Positions 1-9,364 of a stretch of DNA of 54,035 bases are shown here, one piece after another. The position numbers and the translations under genes were made by a program. The stretch is from Williamsia sp. 1135 (GTDB lineage: Bacteria > Actinomycetota > Actinomycetes > Mycobacteriales > Mycobacteriaceae), in the NCBI RefSeq assembly GCF_002095395.1, contig NZ_MJEI01000068.1, positions 1 to 54,035 on the forward strand. Reading direction: 5' to 3'. The first letter of the stretch is position 1. Every line of letters begins with the position of its first letter. Below the pieces are notes generated by a model that saw only the letters and a list, made by a program, of their open reading frames with translations, made no database searches and was not told the DNA's origin.

Positions 1-1402
1 GGGTTCATTGTTGTTGTGACCTGCGTTGATAGTGGTGTTGTCGGGCTCGGTATTGGTGTTTTCGTCGCCAGAGTGACCAGCGGAGGGGGTCAGCGATGGC
101 ATGCAGTGGTGTGAGGACGAGGATCGTGAAGAGTTTGCGGAACTCGTTGACCGACAACCGGATCAGTCCAGGTTCTGAGGGTTGGGCCAGGCGTTCAGTG
201 GCGGTATGCACGGCCAGGAAGGCGTGCGCAGCCATGACCAAGGTAATCCAGCGGTGCCAGGACGTCCACGTCCGCACTTGATGCTGATCCAGACCGGTCA
301 GGCCTTTGCCGCTCTGGAACGATTCCTCGACCGTCCACCGCCGCCCGGCGACTCGGACGTACTGGTTCAGCGGCACCGGTGCCGGGCTGTAGCAGCGATA
401 GAAGGCGAGCTCGCCGGAGCTATCGTTGCGCCGCACCAACACGTGACAGAGGCCAACATCGGGACGCTCGGTGGTCGCGATCAAGGCCCAGGAGTACCAG
501 CGGTGTCCTTTGCTACCGGCGCCGGCAGACATCTTGTGCCAGGACCGCGGCGGTAGATTCTCAGCAAGGGCATCGACCCGGATCTTCCCGGCGGCTGTGG
601 GGACCTGCCGATTGCATCCGACGGCCAGGACGTAGCCGATCTGTCTGTTGTGCAACGCTTTTCGTAGGTTCGGGTCTGCGCCGTACACTTCATCGCCAGC
701 GACCCACGAGGCCGGAACGTCGGCGTCGAGGGCCGCCTCGACCAGCGTGGTTGCCAGGGCTGGTTTGGTAGCGAACTCGACCGTGTCAGGGACCCCGGCC
801 TTGGTCCTTCGCTGCGGGTCGGTGGCCCAGGTGTGCTGCGGCAGGTACAGCGCTCGGTCGATCAGGGTGTGTCCGCGAGCGGCGGCGTAGGTCAGGTAGA
901 CCGCGACCTGACAGTTCTCCGTGCGTCCGGCGGTTCCGGTGTACTGGCGTTGTACCCCAACGGTGTTGGTGCCCTTCTTCAAGTCGCCGGTCTCATCAAC
1001 GACAAGCACCGCATCAGGGTCGGCCAGGTGGTCGATGACATAGCTGCGAACGTCATCGCGGACCAGATCAGCGTCCCATTTAGCGCGGGACAGCAAGTGC
1101 TGCAGTCGGTCAGGGGTGCCATGGCCCGATAGTTCGGCGATAGTCCAGCAGTTCTTGGAACCTATATCGGCCAGCAAACCCAGCACCAGCGCACCGGCGT
1201 TGCGTCGTGCTTCGACCCGCGCGAACCGCGACGAGAACGACTCCAACAACCCATCCAGGCCCGCATGCCACCGCTCATGGTCTACCCTCAGTGCTGCGGT
1301 TGCCGCAGCTGATCTGGATGTCTTCACAAACTCGAGATCATGCCGCGGCAACCGCGCCTACCAGCGCAAACACGCCGAAACTACCTATCTACGGCTGTAG
1401 TA
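1..1402 (-). mobile_element. IS701-family insertion sequence, partial
   Basis: The transposase gene fills this stretch. The end beyond the transposase stop codon lies outside the window. The end upstream of the transposase start falls close to position 1402, where IS-like sequence gives way to lower-GC coding sequence on the other strand. A CTAG tetranucleotide at 1403-1406 fits the 4-bp target site commonly duplicated by this family, but the second copy would be off the left edge, so the boundary is inferred. Confidence 0.75.
5..1351 (-). CDS. IS701-family DDE transposase
   Basis: This 448-aa protein is a transposase acting on its own element. The acidic residues fit a DDE (RNase H-like) nuclease: VLVVDETGDLKKG near residues 115-127 carries the first Asp, WVAGDEVYG near 217-225 the second, and RWTVEESFQSGKG near 337-349 the Glu. 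This motif set is typical of IS701-family (DDE_5-type) transposases, and the length is normal and apparently intact. The far C-terminus is Arg/Gln/His-rich. The stop lies 4 bases from the window edge, so the element's terminal repeat on that side is not visible. The gene faces away from the truncated TPR gene, whose open reading frame continues into the IS end. Confidence 0.93.
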   Translation of the reverse strand: MPRHDLEFVKTSRSAAATAALRVDHERWHAGLDGLLESFSSRFARVEARRNAGALVLGLLADIGSKNCWTIAELSGHGTPDRLQHLLSRAKWDADLVRDDVRSYVIDHLADPDAVLVVDETGDLKKGTNTVGVQRQYTGTAGRTENCQVAVYLTYAAARGHTLIDRALYLPQHTWATDPQRRTKAGVPDTVEFATKPALATTLVEAALDADVPASWVAGDEVYGADPNLRKALHNRQIGYVLAVGCNRQVPTAAGKIRVDALAENLPPRSWHKMSAGAGSKGHRWYSWALIATTERPDVGLCHVLVRRNDSSGELAFYRCYSPAPVPLNQYVRVAGRRWTVEESFQSGKGLTGLDQHQVRTWTSWHRWITLVMAAHAFLAVHTATERLAQPSEPGLIRLSVNEFRKLFTILVLTPLHAIADPLRWSLWRRKHQYRARQHHYQRRSQQQ

Positions 1403-1403
1403 C

Positions 1404-2662
1404 TAGGGTTGCAGGTGGCTCTTACCGAGACTGCCAGGCAATTTCTGGATCGCCGAGTCCATGTCGACAAAAAAATCGAAGGGTTAATTACTAGACGCGA
1501 TGCAGAATTTAGGTCGACAGAGGAACGGCGAGCCAGTGATATGGCTGAGAGATCGTTGGCTCCTATCGTCGTTAGGTCGAGAACAGTAGAAGACGCTCCT
1601 ACATGCCAGACGTTGCGAAAGGCGATGCTCGCACTTAAATCTGGTGATCAAACCGTAGCTTTTGAACAAATTGGGATTGCTAGGAAAATGAATCCCGATT
1701 TTTGGGAAGTCGACCGTGTTGAGGGCTTCGTCCGCGGCCGGTCAGGCGATATCGGTGGTGCAACAAAATGTTATGAGCGTGCCTATGCGAACTCCTCTGG
1801 AGAGGGCCGAGCTGTGGTTGCGCATTTCTTCGCTGGGCATCTTGCGCGAAATGTTAAGGATCTCAGCGGTGCGATCGATTATGCAAACGAGGCTCATGGA
1901 ACGCTTCAAATGTCTGATACTGCTGCCCAGCTCGGAACATACTTAGTTTGGGCTAATCGCTTCTCCGAGGGAATCGCACTCATAGAGCCCGCATCTGTGA
2001 AAATGTCAGGGAAGTCGCGCTTGATAGCCATCAGCAGTCTTGCTGAGGCTTATCGTAGGTGGGCCGAATATTCTGGGAGTTCCGAGCGCAACCCGCTGTT
2101 GCAGTACGACAAGGCTAGGAAAGGTTTAGAGATTGCTCTGGCGGCTCTTGAGTCGGGTGTCTCAGACGATCGATTGAGAGACACCGCAACGAACTGCGCG
2201 GCCGAGGCTATACGGGGTGCCACGAAAGCACTACGCGCTTCTGGAACGGTCCCGGATCTCGCTGAATGGTTGGCGTACGTCGAGAAAGCGCTTGTCAGAT
2301 TGGTTAATTCTGGCTCCTGGAGCCAGCTGCTGTTTGAGCTTGACAAACTATCTAAGACGCGCAACTGTCCTGTCGCTGGACGGCGCCTGTTAAGTCTGGC
2401 GAACTCGTTGGATGAAAGCTTACGCGGCCATCCTGCGGACTTGAGCGCAGCAGATGGGCGTCTGATAGGAGAAGTGGTTTCCATACGCGAGAATTACGGG
2501 TTTGTTCGGCATCCGAGTTATCCAGATAACCTCTTCTTCCATGCAGATGACGTATTCGACAAAGGTGGATTTGAAATAATCAACAGCGGCGCGCTGGTCA
2601 GATTTCAGGTGAGTGAATCCGAACGGGGACCTCGAGCGACCATTGTAGAACGAGAGATGTAG
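1404..2662 (+). pseudogene. TPR / cold-shock-like protein, 5' end removed by IS
   Basis: This is the remaining C-terminal part, about 420 aa, of a larger protein. The middle is helical and repeat-like, with TPR-type segments (residues such as FWEVDRVEGFVRGRSGDIGG and the next repeat ending in YANEAHGTLQ). The last 65 residues resemble a cold-shock/OB fold: GEVVSIRENYGFVRHP, then NLFFHADDV, the usual RNP1- and RNP2-like strands. The frame is open leftwards into the IS701 end, and the first in-frame ATG (1340) lies inside the IS and antisense to the transposase start. The native start and N-terminal domains are therefore missing. TPR plus cold-shock tails occur on large NTPase-type proteins in defence islands; that this was one is inference. 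GC is visibly lower than in the genes downstream. Confidence 0.6.
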
Positions 2663-2940
2663 CGCTTCTTGGCTGTTTTTATCTTCGGGTCATTGCTCTA
2701 CCTCGGTACCCGATATTCGTGTCTCTATCGGAGTGCAGTTGTTTGGTCTGACCGTAGTTTGATCTTATGGTTCGGAATTAAATGGCTGCAGACTGGAGGG
2801 CAGAATAGGCCAATATAATAAACGAGTTCGCTATAACGCGACGGGTTCCAGCTTTGCCGTAACGAACATGAACTGCGAAATGTGCCAATTTCAAGGTGAG
2901 ATTAAATTGACCGACTCTTCGCCCCAATGACTGGAGATTT
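2663..2940. other. Intergenic, AT-richer, no gene seen
   Basis: This 278-base gap separates the truncated TPR gene from the DUF6615-like gene. It is clearly more AT-rich than the rest of the window (for example the stretch around 2810-2830). I found no convincing ORF, RNA or repeat in it. A CTGGAG at 2931-2936 is a plausible ribosome binding site for the ATG at 2941. Confidence 0.6.
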
Positions 2941-4005
2941 ATGGCCCCGCTACTCCGAGACTGGGTTGACTGGATCGACCAAAACGCATCGGACCCGCTC
3001 GTGGCGATCGCGCTTGGCAAGCGCGCCGGGAGTGTTGCGCGGAGGTTGGCGGATGGCGAGAAGTTGCATGTCCGTCAAAGCGAAGAAACGATAACGCAGC
3101 TCGTGTTGTTGGACCTCCGGCGGACGATTCCAGGTTTCCGAACGAGAATGCTAGGGCGGCAGGAGGAAGCTCGCGAGGGCGCAGATTGGGAGTGGTGGAT
3201 CGAGGGTCCGACGCGCTGGTTTGGTATGTTGGTTCAAGCGAAGCGCTTGGACGAGCGCGCAAGGTACGACTTCAGTCACACCCCTGCGCCGAGCCGCCTC
3301 AACCCGCACCCGGTACCGCAATTGGATGCCCTGATCGTTTCCGCGCGGCGCTTAGGCGTGGAGCCCGTTTACGCGCTCTATAATGCTCCATCCAAGACAA
3401 CACGACGTTTTTCAACAACGTCGTGTTGGCAAGACCACCTATTGCCCGATCAGTTGACTGCAATAACGACCGTGAGCGCCCATCGAATTCGTCAGATGCT
3501 TCTGGATCCTGGCCGACAAACCCAACGCTCGATCCTGAACCTCCAGGAGGTTGCTCCAGAATCAGTGGCTTGGTCATGCTTGGCAAGCTGCCCTAGCGAC
3601 TGCGCAGGGCCACGACTTCCGATGACGCGGCATAACGACCCGAGGCCGCGCCCGCCCGACTCAGGTGATGGACCGCTTGTGCCGTCCGCGTCTCCGGGTG
3701 CGACCGGAGACTTGTCGCCAGTGTTGACGGGGAGCTCGGCAGCTGACGGCTCCGAGTTGTCGGTTTGGCGTGCCGGGAGAAATGATCCGGCCCGCAGCGC
3801 AATGCTGTCTGTTTTGCGCTCGTCATTGGAACCGGAGGACTATGCGCCGCTAGCTCGAGGGGCGACTGAGGACCTGCCCGGAGCGCAACTGCAGCCGCCC
3901 GACTACCTTCCGCCACGAGAGGGTCAACCGCTTGGTGGAGGCGGCGATGAACTGCAGCCAGGGGATAAGCCTCGAGTTGTTGTTGCTCAGTACCTAGCTC
4001 GATAG
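2941..4005 (+). CDS. DUF6615-like protein with PD-(D/E)XK-type motif
   Basis: This 354-aa protein has an N-terminal half with a restriction-endonuclease-like pattern: a helical Glu in EETITQLVLLDLRR (about residues 49-62), then GADWEWWIEG (about 79-88) and LVQAKRL (about 96-102). That gives the E...D...QxK set of a PD-(D/E)XK nuclease and resembles the DUF6615 family. After about residue 210 the protein becomes Pro/Ser/Gly-rich and poorly conserved-looking, although the frame remains plausibly coding. The start is an ATG with CTGGAG just upstream. A perfect 12-bp hairpin lies inside the gene (3398-3428). It sits between the beheaded TPR gene and the helicase operon. Nuclease activity is an inference from three motifs; no substrate can be named. 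Confidence 0.55.
   Translation: MAPLLRDWVDWIDQNASDPLVAIALGKRAGSVARRLADGEKLHVRQSEETITQLVLLDLRRTIPGFRTRMLGRQEEAREGADWEWWIEGPTRWFGMLVQAKRLDERARYDFSHTPAPSRLNPHPVPQLDALIVSARRLGVEPVYALYNAPSKTTRRFSTTSCWQDHLLPDQLTAITTVSAHRIRQMLLDPGRQTQRSILNLQEVAPESVAWSCLASCPSDCAGPRLPMTRHNDPRPRPPDSGDGPLVPSASPGATGDLSPVLTGSSAADGSELSVWRAGRNDPARSAMLSVLRSSLEPEDYAPLARGATEDLPGAQLQPPDYLPPREGQPLGGGGDELQPGDKPRVVVAQYLAR
3398..3428. repeat. Perfect 12-bp hairpin inside the DUF6615-like gene
   Basis: CAACACGACGTT (3398-3409) and AACGTCGTGTTG (3417-3428) are perfect inverted repeats with a 7-base loop. It encodes SKTTRRFSTTSCWQD, so it does not break the frame. Such a strong hairpin in a CDS is unusual and might be a structural or insertion relic. 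Confidence 0.5.
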
Positions 4006-4213
4006 GCCCGCTAGCCAGTCACCTGGATGCAATCGTCCAACGTCGTATGCACACACTGTTTCGAGTGACATCGTCCCGATCTGAGCTCAGCCAAAGGCAG
4101 CCGACCACCTGTAGGTGTGGACACGACGATGGCCTTTCGACGATCTTAATAGGTTGCTTACGCCGTGCCGCTAGAGTTTGAGCTTCAACTCGGCGTAACA
4201 TTTTGGGGGTCCC
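4006..4213. other. Leader and promoter region of the helicase-methylase operon
   Basis: This 208-base non-coding region lies upstream of the GTG start at 4214. It carries the inverted repeat annotated at 4158-4198 and a G-run at 4204-4208 that can serve as the ribosome binding site. No clear -35/-10 pair with normal spacing was found by eye. Confidence 0.5.
4158..4198. promoter_or_regulatory. Inverted repeat upstream of the defence operon
   Basis: Arms TTACGCCG (4158-4165) and CGGCGTAA (4191-4198) are exact reverse complements. Inside them GAGTT (4174-4178) and AACTC (4187-4191) add further symmetry around AGCT. The right arm ends 15 bases before the GTG start. It could be an operator or an mRNA hairpin near the ribosome binding site. 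Confidence 0.4.
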
Positions 4214-7200
4214 GTGGACGCGTTCGGTGTGCTTGCGAAGGTTTTGGACGACTACCGGTCCTTCGTCTCGGGGTTTCTGAATATCAAGGACCCTTCCGTC
4301 AAAGCGAAGGTCGAAAGTGAGATAGCGAACGGTCTGCTTTGGCCTCAGCCCTGGCTCGCGCTCAACCCAGCATTCGAGCCCGGAGGCACCGTCAGTGAGC
4401 TCGTTGACTCTGGCGTGCTGCACCCCGCCAACCGCGAGATCTTCCGTGCCCGCACTGATGAGGATCCTTTCGGACGGGAGATCGCTTTCCACAGACACCA
4501 AAGCGATGCGTTCTCCACAGCTAAGCGCCGTGAATCCTACGTTCTGACTACGGGAACCGGATCGGGAAAATCGATGGCCTACATCGTCCCGATTGTTGAC
4601 CGCGTGTTGCGGGAGGGCAGCGGTGATGGTGTCCGGGCAATCGTCGTCTATCCAATGAACGCCCTGGCCAACAGCCAACGCGGAGAGCTGGAGAAGTTTC
4701 TCGGGAAAGACAAACCGAAGGTTACGTTCGGTCGCTACACTGGCCAGGAAAAGCGCACCGAGCGCGAAGCAATTTTAGCTAACCCGCCGGACATACTACT
4801 CACCAACTACGTGATGCTCGAACTCATGCTTACCCGGCCGCGGGAACGCTCGGCTCTGATCACTAGCGCCGCGAATCTGTCCTATCTCGTACTCGACGAG
4901 CTTCACACCTACCGCGGGCGACAGGGCGCTGACGTCGCTATGCTCATCCGTCGCCTCCGCGGCGCGGTCGGAGTCACCGACCTGCAGTGCATCGGAACCA
5001 GCGCCACCCTCGCGGGACCCGGCACCAGAGCGGAACAGCGCCTAGAGGTCGCTGAACTAGCCACGAGAATCTTCGGCACCGAAATCCCGGCCGAAAACGT
5101 CATTGGCGAAACACTCCGGCGCGCGACAACCGGCCGAACCGACAACACAGAATTAACTGCCAGACTCGCTGTGGAAGCTCCGTCAAACTGGGATGAACTC
5201 CATCGAGATCCCTTGGCGATCTGGACCGAAGAAACCTTCGGACTTCGCGATGACGATGAAGGCAAACTCGCCAGGCAGGTGCCAACCCGGCTGAAAGACG
5301 CCGCGTCGGTACTCGCCGAACTCACTGGCGTCGTCCCCGCAGTCTGCGAAGATCGTCTCCGCGAGCTGCTGCTGGCTGGTTCGAAGGCGCGAGATGAAAG
5401 CGATCGACCGCTATTCGCCTTCAAGCTTCACCAGTTCATCGGCAAAGGCGATACTGCCTACGCCACACTCGAGAGCCCCGAGAGCCGCTACCTAACAACT
5501 CAATACCAACGCAGTGCACCTGTGGGGGCCTCTGGTCAGCCGCTGTTTCCTTTGGCGTTCTGCCGCGAGTGCGGACAAGACTATTTGGTGGTCAACCTCG
5601 ATCGAGGTGGCGAAAACTTCAGTCCTCGAACTCTTAACGGTGGACGCGGCGAACAAGCCGAAGCCACTGGACTACTTCTGATCACCGAAACACCGTGGCC
5701 AGATGTGCACGATCCAGCCCTGCTCAAGCTGGTGCCGGACGATTGGATCATTGAGACCTCTGGTTCCCGCACACTGGACACCGGGCGCCGCACGCGACTC
5801 CCGCGAGGCGTCCGCGTCGACTCATTCGGAACGATCACCGACGACGGACTGACCGCAGCGTTCTTTGAAACTTTGCATTTTTGCCCTAGCTGCAAAACGA
5901 GTTACGAAAGTTCCAGACAGTCCGAGTTCTCCCGCGTGTCTAGCTTGGGCACCGAAGGGCGTGCTAGCGCCGTGACCGTGCTGTCGCAGGCAGTGGTCCG
6001 CACACTGAAGGCAGAAACAGATCTGGATGACGAGGCCCGAAAGTTCTTGGCCTTCTCAGACAACCGGCAGGACGCAAGCCTGCAGGCCGGCCACTTCAAC
6101 GACTTCGTGTCGGTCGGCCTCGTCAGGTCAGCGCTGTACCGAGCCGCACTCGACCAGCAAGAGCGAGACCCCGAAGAACCGCTAACCGACGAAGACCTTG
6201 GTCCTCGAGTGGTCAAGGTCCTCGGCGGTACTCTCGCCGATTTCGCGAAGAACCCCGAGGTCGAATACGCGGCGAAGAAAAAGGTCGCCAGCGCATTGCG
6301 TGACTCGGTCGCTTACCGATTGTGGGCCGATCTACAACGCGGTTGGCGCATCACGATGCCGAACCTGGAACAAACCGGTCAGCTGCGACTGTCGTACGCC
6401 GGTATCGATGAATTGGCCGCGGACCAACCAAAGTGGGCGGATCTTGGTCAGCCGCTGGCCGGCGCTGAACCCGAGACCCGCCGTCAGATCATGGGAGTCC
6501 TGCTCGACGAGCTCCGTCGACACATCTGTATCGAATCCGACTATCTCTCCGAAGAGCGGTACGACAGCATCAAACGAGCGAGCCAAGAGTGGCTCCGGCC
6601 CCCATGGGCATTGACCGATGACACCGGCATTTATGCCGGAACCGCCTATGCGGGAAGCAGACCCAAGTTTGCCGGCACTGGTGCGGACCTGCACATCTCA
6701 GGTCTGGGCAATTACGGTCGGTGGCTTCGCCGCCCCGATCGTTTCCCGCTATATGACCATCCCCTCAAACCGGCCGATGCCGACGGATTGATCTCAAGCT
6801 TGCTCACCCTGATGGCCAGGGTGGGAATCCTCGCGAAGATCGTCGAGAAGAACCGTCCCCTCGGATACCGGGTCCATGCAGGAATTATCGAATGGCATGC
6901 CGGGGACGGCGAATACCGCGCACCGGACCCGATCCGCGGAAACCAGACTCAGGGCAGGGTCAACCCGTTCTTCCGTAGCTTCTACGCCGAAACAGCCACC
7001 GGTCTCGTCGGTCTCGAGGCGCGCGAGCACACTGCGCAGGTCACTGCCGAGTTACGTCAAGACCGGGAGATCCGGTTCGGTGATGCCACGTTGCCGGTGC
7101 TCTACTGCTCACCGACGATGGAGCTCGGCGTCGACATTAAGAGTCTGAACGTAGTGGGAATGCGCAACGTCCCCCCGACGCCCGCCAATTATGCGCAACG

Positions 7201-9364
7201 TTCCGGCCGCGCAGGACGCTCCGGACAGCCCGCCGTCGTCCTGACTTACTGCTCCACCGGAAACGCGCATGACGCCTACTATTTCGGGCGCAGCCAGGAC
7301 ATGGTCGCCGGCGCGGTGGCCCCACCGCGGCTCGAACTGGGAAACCAAGACCTCGTCCGCGCGCATGCGCATGCCATCTGGCTGGTGATCTGCGATCTGG
7401 ATCTCAAATCCAGCATGGTCGATCTCCTCGATGTCGATGCACCCGGACAGCCCCTGCGCGATGACGTGCGCTCGAAGATCGACTCGACAACCCACGCCGG
7501 CCGTGCCATCGCCGCAATCAGTGCGGTACTGACTGCCGCCTCCGAGGTCACCAGCGCCCCCTGGTGGCATGCCGACTGGATTGAAGAGACCGTCAAACGC
7601 GCATCGATACGGTTCGACCGCGCTGCGGATCGCTGGCGGGGCCTCTACCGCGAATCCCTGGGCGAACTCGACAGCGCCAACGACATCCTCAAGAACATCG
7701 GTGCCTCAGAGCCGTCGAAACGGCAAGCCCGCGGACGCATTGCCGAGGCGAGAGCCGCACTGGACCTTCTCAAAGGTCAGATCGACGATGTCAACCAGGG
7801 AGATTTCTACACCTACCGATATTTCGCCTCTGAGGGATTCTTGCCGGGCTACTCGTTCCCCCGTCTTCCGCTATCGGCGTTCATCCCCGCAGAACGACGA
7901 ACCAAGAACGGGCAGGGCGACTACGTACAGCGGCCTCGGTTCCTCGCGATTAGCGAGTTCGGGCCGGGAGCGTTTATCTATCACGAGGGCGCCCGCTATG
8001 AGGTAAACCGCGTAAGCCTGCCCGCCCGCGAAGACGGCAGTGGCGTGAATATCACCGAGATAAAGCGATGCGAATCCTGCGGGTACATGCACGATCTGAA
8101 CGGACCAACCAGTCACGAGATCTGCGACCACTGCGGCTCGGCCTCGCTGCTTACCATGAGCAAGATGATGCGGCTTCTCGCCGTCAAAACCCGGCGCCGC
8201 GACCGAATCAGTGCTGACGAGGAAGAACGGCAGCGCGCCGGCCACGAAATCGTCACCTCAATCCGGTTCGAACCACACGGCGAACGCGCCGGACAGCTCA
8301 CCAGCACGCTGACGGTAGACGGTGACACCATTGCCACGATCACCTACGGAGATACGGCCCTCATTCGCCGGATGAACGTAGGCCTACGTCGACGCAAAGA
8401 CAAGGACATCAAAGGCCACTTACTCGACACCCTCGAGGGGAAATGGGCTCGCGAGAGTGACCTACTGAAGAACGACGGGGCAGCCAGTGCCACCGACGGT
8501 GATCGTGTACAGAGAATCGTTCCGTACGTCGAAGATCACCGAAACGCGCTCTTGATGTATCTATCCGCCACCATTCCCGACGAGCAGCGGATGGCAGCCA
8601 TGTACGCGCTGAAACGGGCGATCGAGGCCGTATACCAGCTCGAAAGCAACGAACTCGCAGTCGAGCCAATGCCCGGCGGATCCACACCGGACGCCTGGTC
8701 CCGACTCATGTTCTTCGAGGCCGCAGAGGGTGGTGCGGGCGTGCTGAGGCGATTGGCCACCGAACAACACCAGGTGCGTGCAGTCGCCAGGAAGGCAATT
8801 GAAATTTTGCATTACGACCCCGATACCGGCGAGGACCTGGGCAAAGCCAGTCATGCGGTAGAGGAATGCGCCCAGGCTTGTTATGACTGCTTGCTATCGT
8901 ATGGCAATCAGTGGGACCACCAACTGCTGGACCGGCACTGCGTGATCGAAATACTTCAGCAGTTGACCACTGCGACAATGGATATCGGTAGTGGCGGCGA
9001 GGAACGCGCCGACGTATTGACTCGCCTCGAGGGACCTAGTAACAGCCTCGAAAGGAGCTTCCTTCGGTTCCTCGACGAACACGGATATCGGCTGCCAGAC
9101 GATGCGCAGCAGCTCGTCGATGACTATTACGTCCGACCCGACTTCGCGTTTCACACTGACGGCGGCGACGTAGCAATTTTTGTGGACGGCCCCGTGCACG
9201 ATTCGGACCACCAGAGCCAGAAAGATGAGCAGGCACGGATGAAGCTCGAAGACGAGGCTGGATGGCTTGTCCTACGTTTCCATTATGCGGACGCAGAAGC
9301 CGGGTGGCATGAGACGGTGTCTGGACATCCCTCCGTATTCGGCAAGGGCAGGGCTGGGGCGTGA
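4214..9364 (+). CDS. DEAD/DEAH helicase with DUF1998 region and Vsr-like nuclease end
   Basis: This very large (1716 aa) protein is a DNA helicase or translocase fused to accessory domains. Visible parts in order: Walker A TTGTGSGKS (about 112-120), DELHTY motif II (about 227), GTSATL motif III (about 262), Cys pairs CRECGQDY (about 455) and CPSCKTSY, motifs V and VI SPTMELGVDI (about 965) and QRSGRAGRSG (about 994), another zinc ribbon CESCGY...CDHCGS (about 1285), a DUF1998/MZB-type end EAAEGGAGVLRR (about 1502) with CYDCLLSYG, and a last domain with RPDFAF, AIFVDGPVHD and GWLVLRFHY (about 1640-1700) like Vsr/DUF559 nucleases. The architecture recalls DrmA/DrmB of DISARM or DruE of Druantia, in one chain. 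The GTG start follows GGGGG. The end overlaps the next gene by 4 bp. Confidence 0.88.
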   Translation: MDAFGVLAKVLDDYRSFVSGFLNIKDPSVKAKVESEIANGLLWPQPWLALNPAFEPGGTVSELVDSGVLHPANREIFRARTDEDPFGREIAFHRHQSDAFSTAKRRESYVLTTGTGSGKSMAYIVPIVDRVLREGSGDGVRAIVVYPMNALANSQRGELEKFLGKDKPKVTFGRYTGQEKRTEREAILANPPDILLTNYVMLELMLTRPRERSALITSAANLSYLVLDELHTYRGRQGADVAMLIRRLRGAVGVTDLQCIGTSATLAGPGTRAEQRLEVAELATRIFGTEIPAENVIGETLRRATTGRTDNTELTARLAVEAPSNWDELHRDPLAIWTEETFGLRDDDEGKLARQVPTRLKDAASVLAELTGVVPAVCEDRLRELLLAGSKARDESDRPLFAFKLHQFIGKGDTAYATLESPESRYLTTQYQRSAPVGASGQPLFPLAFCRECGQDYLVVNLDRGGENFSPRTLNGGRGEQAEATGLLLITETPWPDVHDPALLKLVPDDWIIETSGSRTLDTGRRTRLPRGVRVDSFGTITDDGLTAAFFETLHFCPSCKTSYESSRQSEFSRVSSLGTEGRASAVTVLSQAVVRTLKAETDLDDEARKFLAFSDNRQDASLQAGHFNDFVSVGLVRSALYRAALDQQERDPEEPLTDEDLGPRVVKVLGGTLADFAKNPEVEYAAKKKVASALRDSVAYRLWADLQRGWRITMPNLEQTGQLRLSYAGIDELAADQPKWADLGQPLAGAEPETRRQIMGVLLDELRRHICIESDYLSEERYDSIKRASQEWLRPPWALTDDTGIYAGTAYAGSRPKFAGTGADLHISGLGNYGRWLRRPDRFPLYDHPLKPADADGLISSLLTLMARVGILAKIVEKNRPLGYRVHAGIIEWHAGDGEYRAPDPIRGNQTQGRVNPFFRSFYAETATGLVGLEAREHTAQVTAELRQDREIRFGDATLPVLYCSPTMELGVDIKSLNVVGMRNVPPTPANYAQRSGRAGRSGQPAVVLTYCSTGNAHDAYYFGRSQDMVAGAVAPPRLELGNQDLVRAHAHAIWLVICDLDLKSSMVDLLDVDAPGQPLRDDVRSKIDSTTHAGRAIAAISAVLTAASEVTSAPWWHADWIEETVKRASIRFDRAADRWRGLYRESLGELDSANDILKNIGASEPSKRQARGRIAEARAALDLLKGQIDDVNQGDFYTYRYFASEGFLPGYSFPRLPLSAFIPAERRTKNGQGDYVQRPRFLAISEFGPGAFIYHEGARYEVNRVSLPAREDGSGVNITEIKRCESCGYMHDLNGPTSHEICDHCGSASLLTMSKMMRLLAVKTRRRDRISADEEERQRAGHEIVTSIRFEPHGERAGQLTSTLTVDGDTIATITYGDTALIRRMNVGLRRRKDKDIKGHLLDTLEGKWARESDLLKNDGAASATDGDRVQRIVPYVEDHRNALLMYLSATIPDEQRMAAMYALKRAIEAVYQLESNELAVEPMPGGSTPDAWSRLMFFEAAEGGAGVLRRLATEQHQVRAVARKAIEILHYDPDTGEDLGKASHAVEECAQACYDCLLSYGNQWDHQLLDRHCVIEILQQLTTATMDIGSGGEERADVLTRLEGPSNSLERSFLRFLDEHGYRLPDDAQQLVDDYYVRPDFAFHTDGGDVAIFVDGPVHDSDHQSQKDEQARMKLEDEAGWLVLRFHYADAEAGWHETVSGHPSVFGKGRAGA

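Noticed and set aside
3600-4005. Frameshift in the second half of the DUF6615-like gene
   Set aside because: The low-complexity tail looked suspicious, but no other frame gives a better protein and the codon pattern stays coding.
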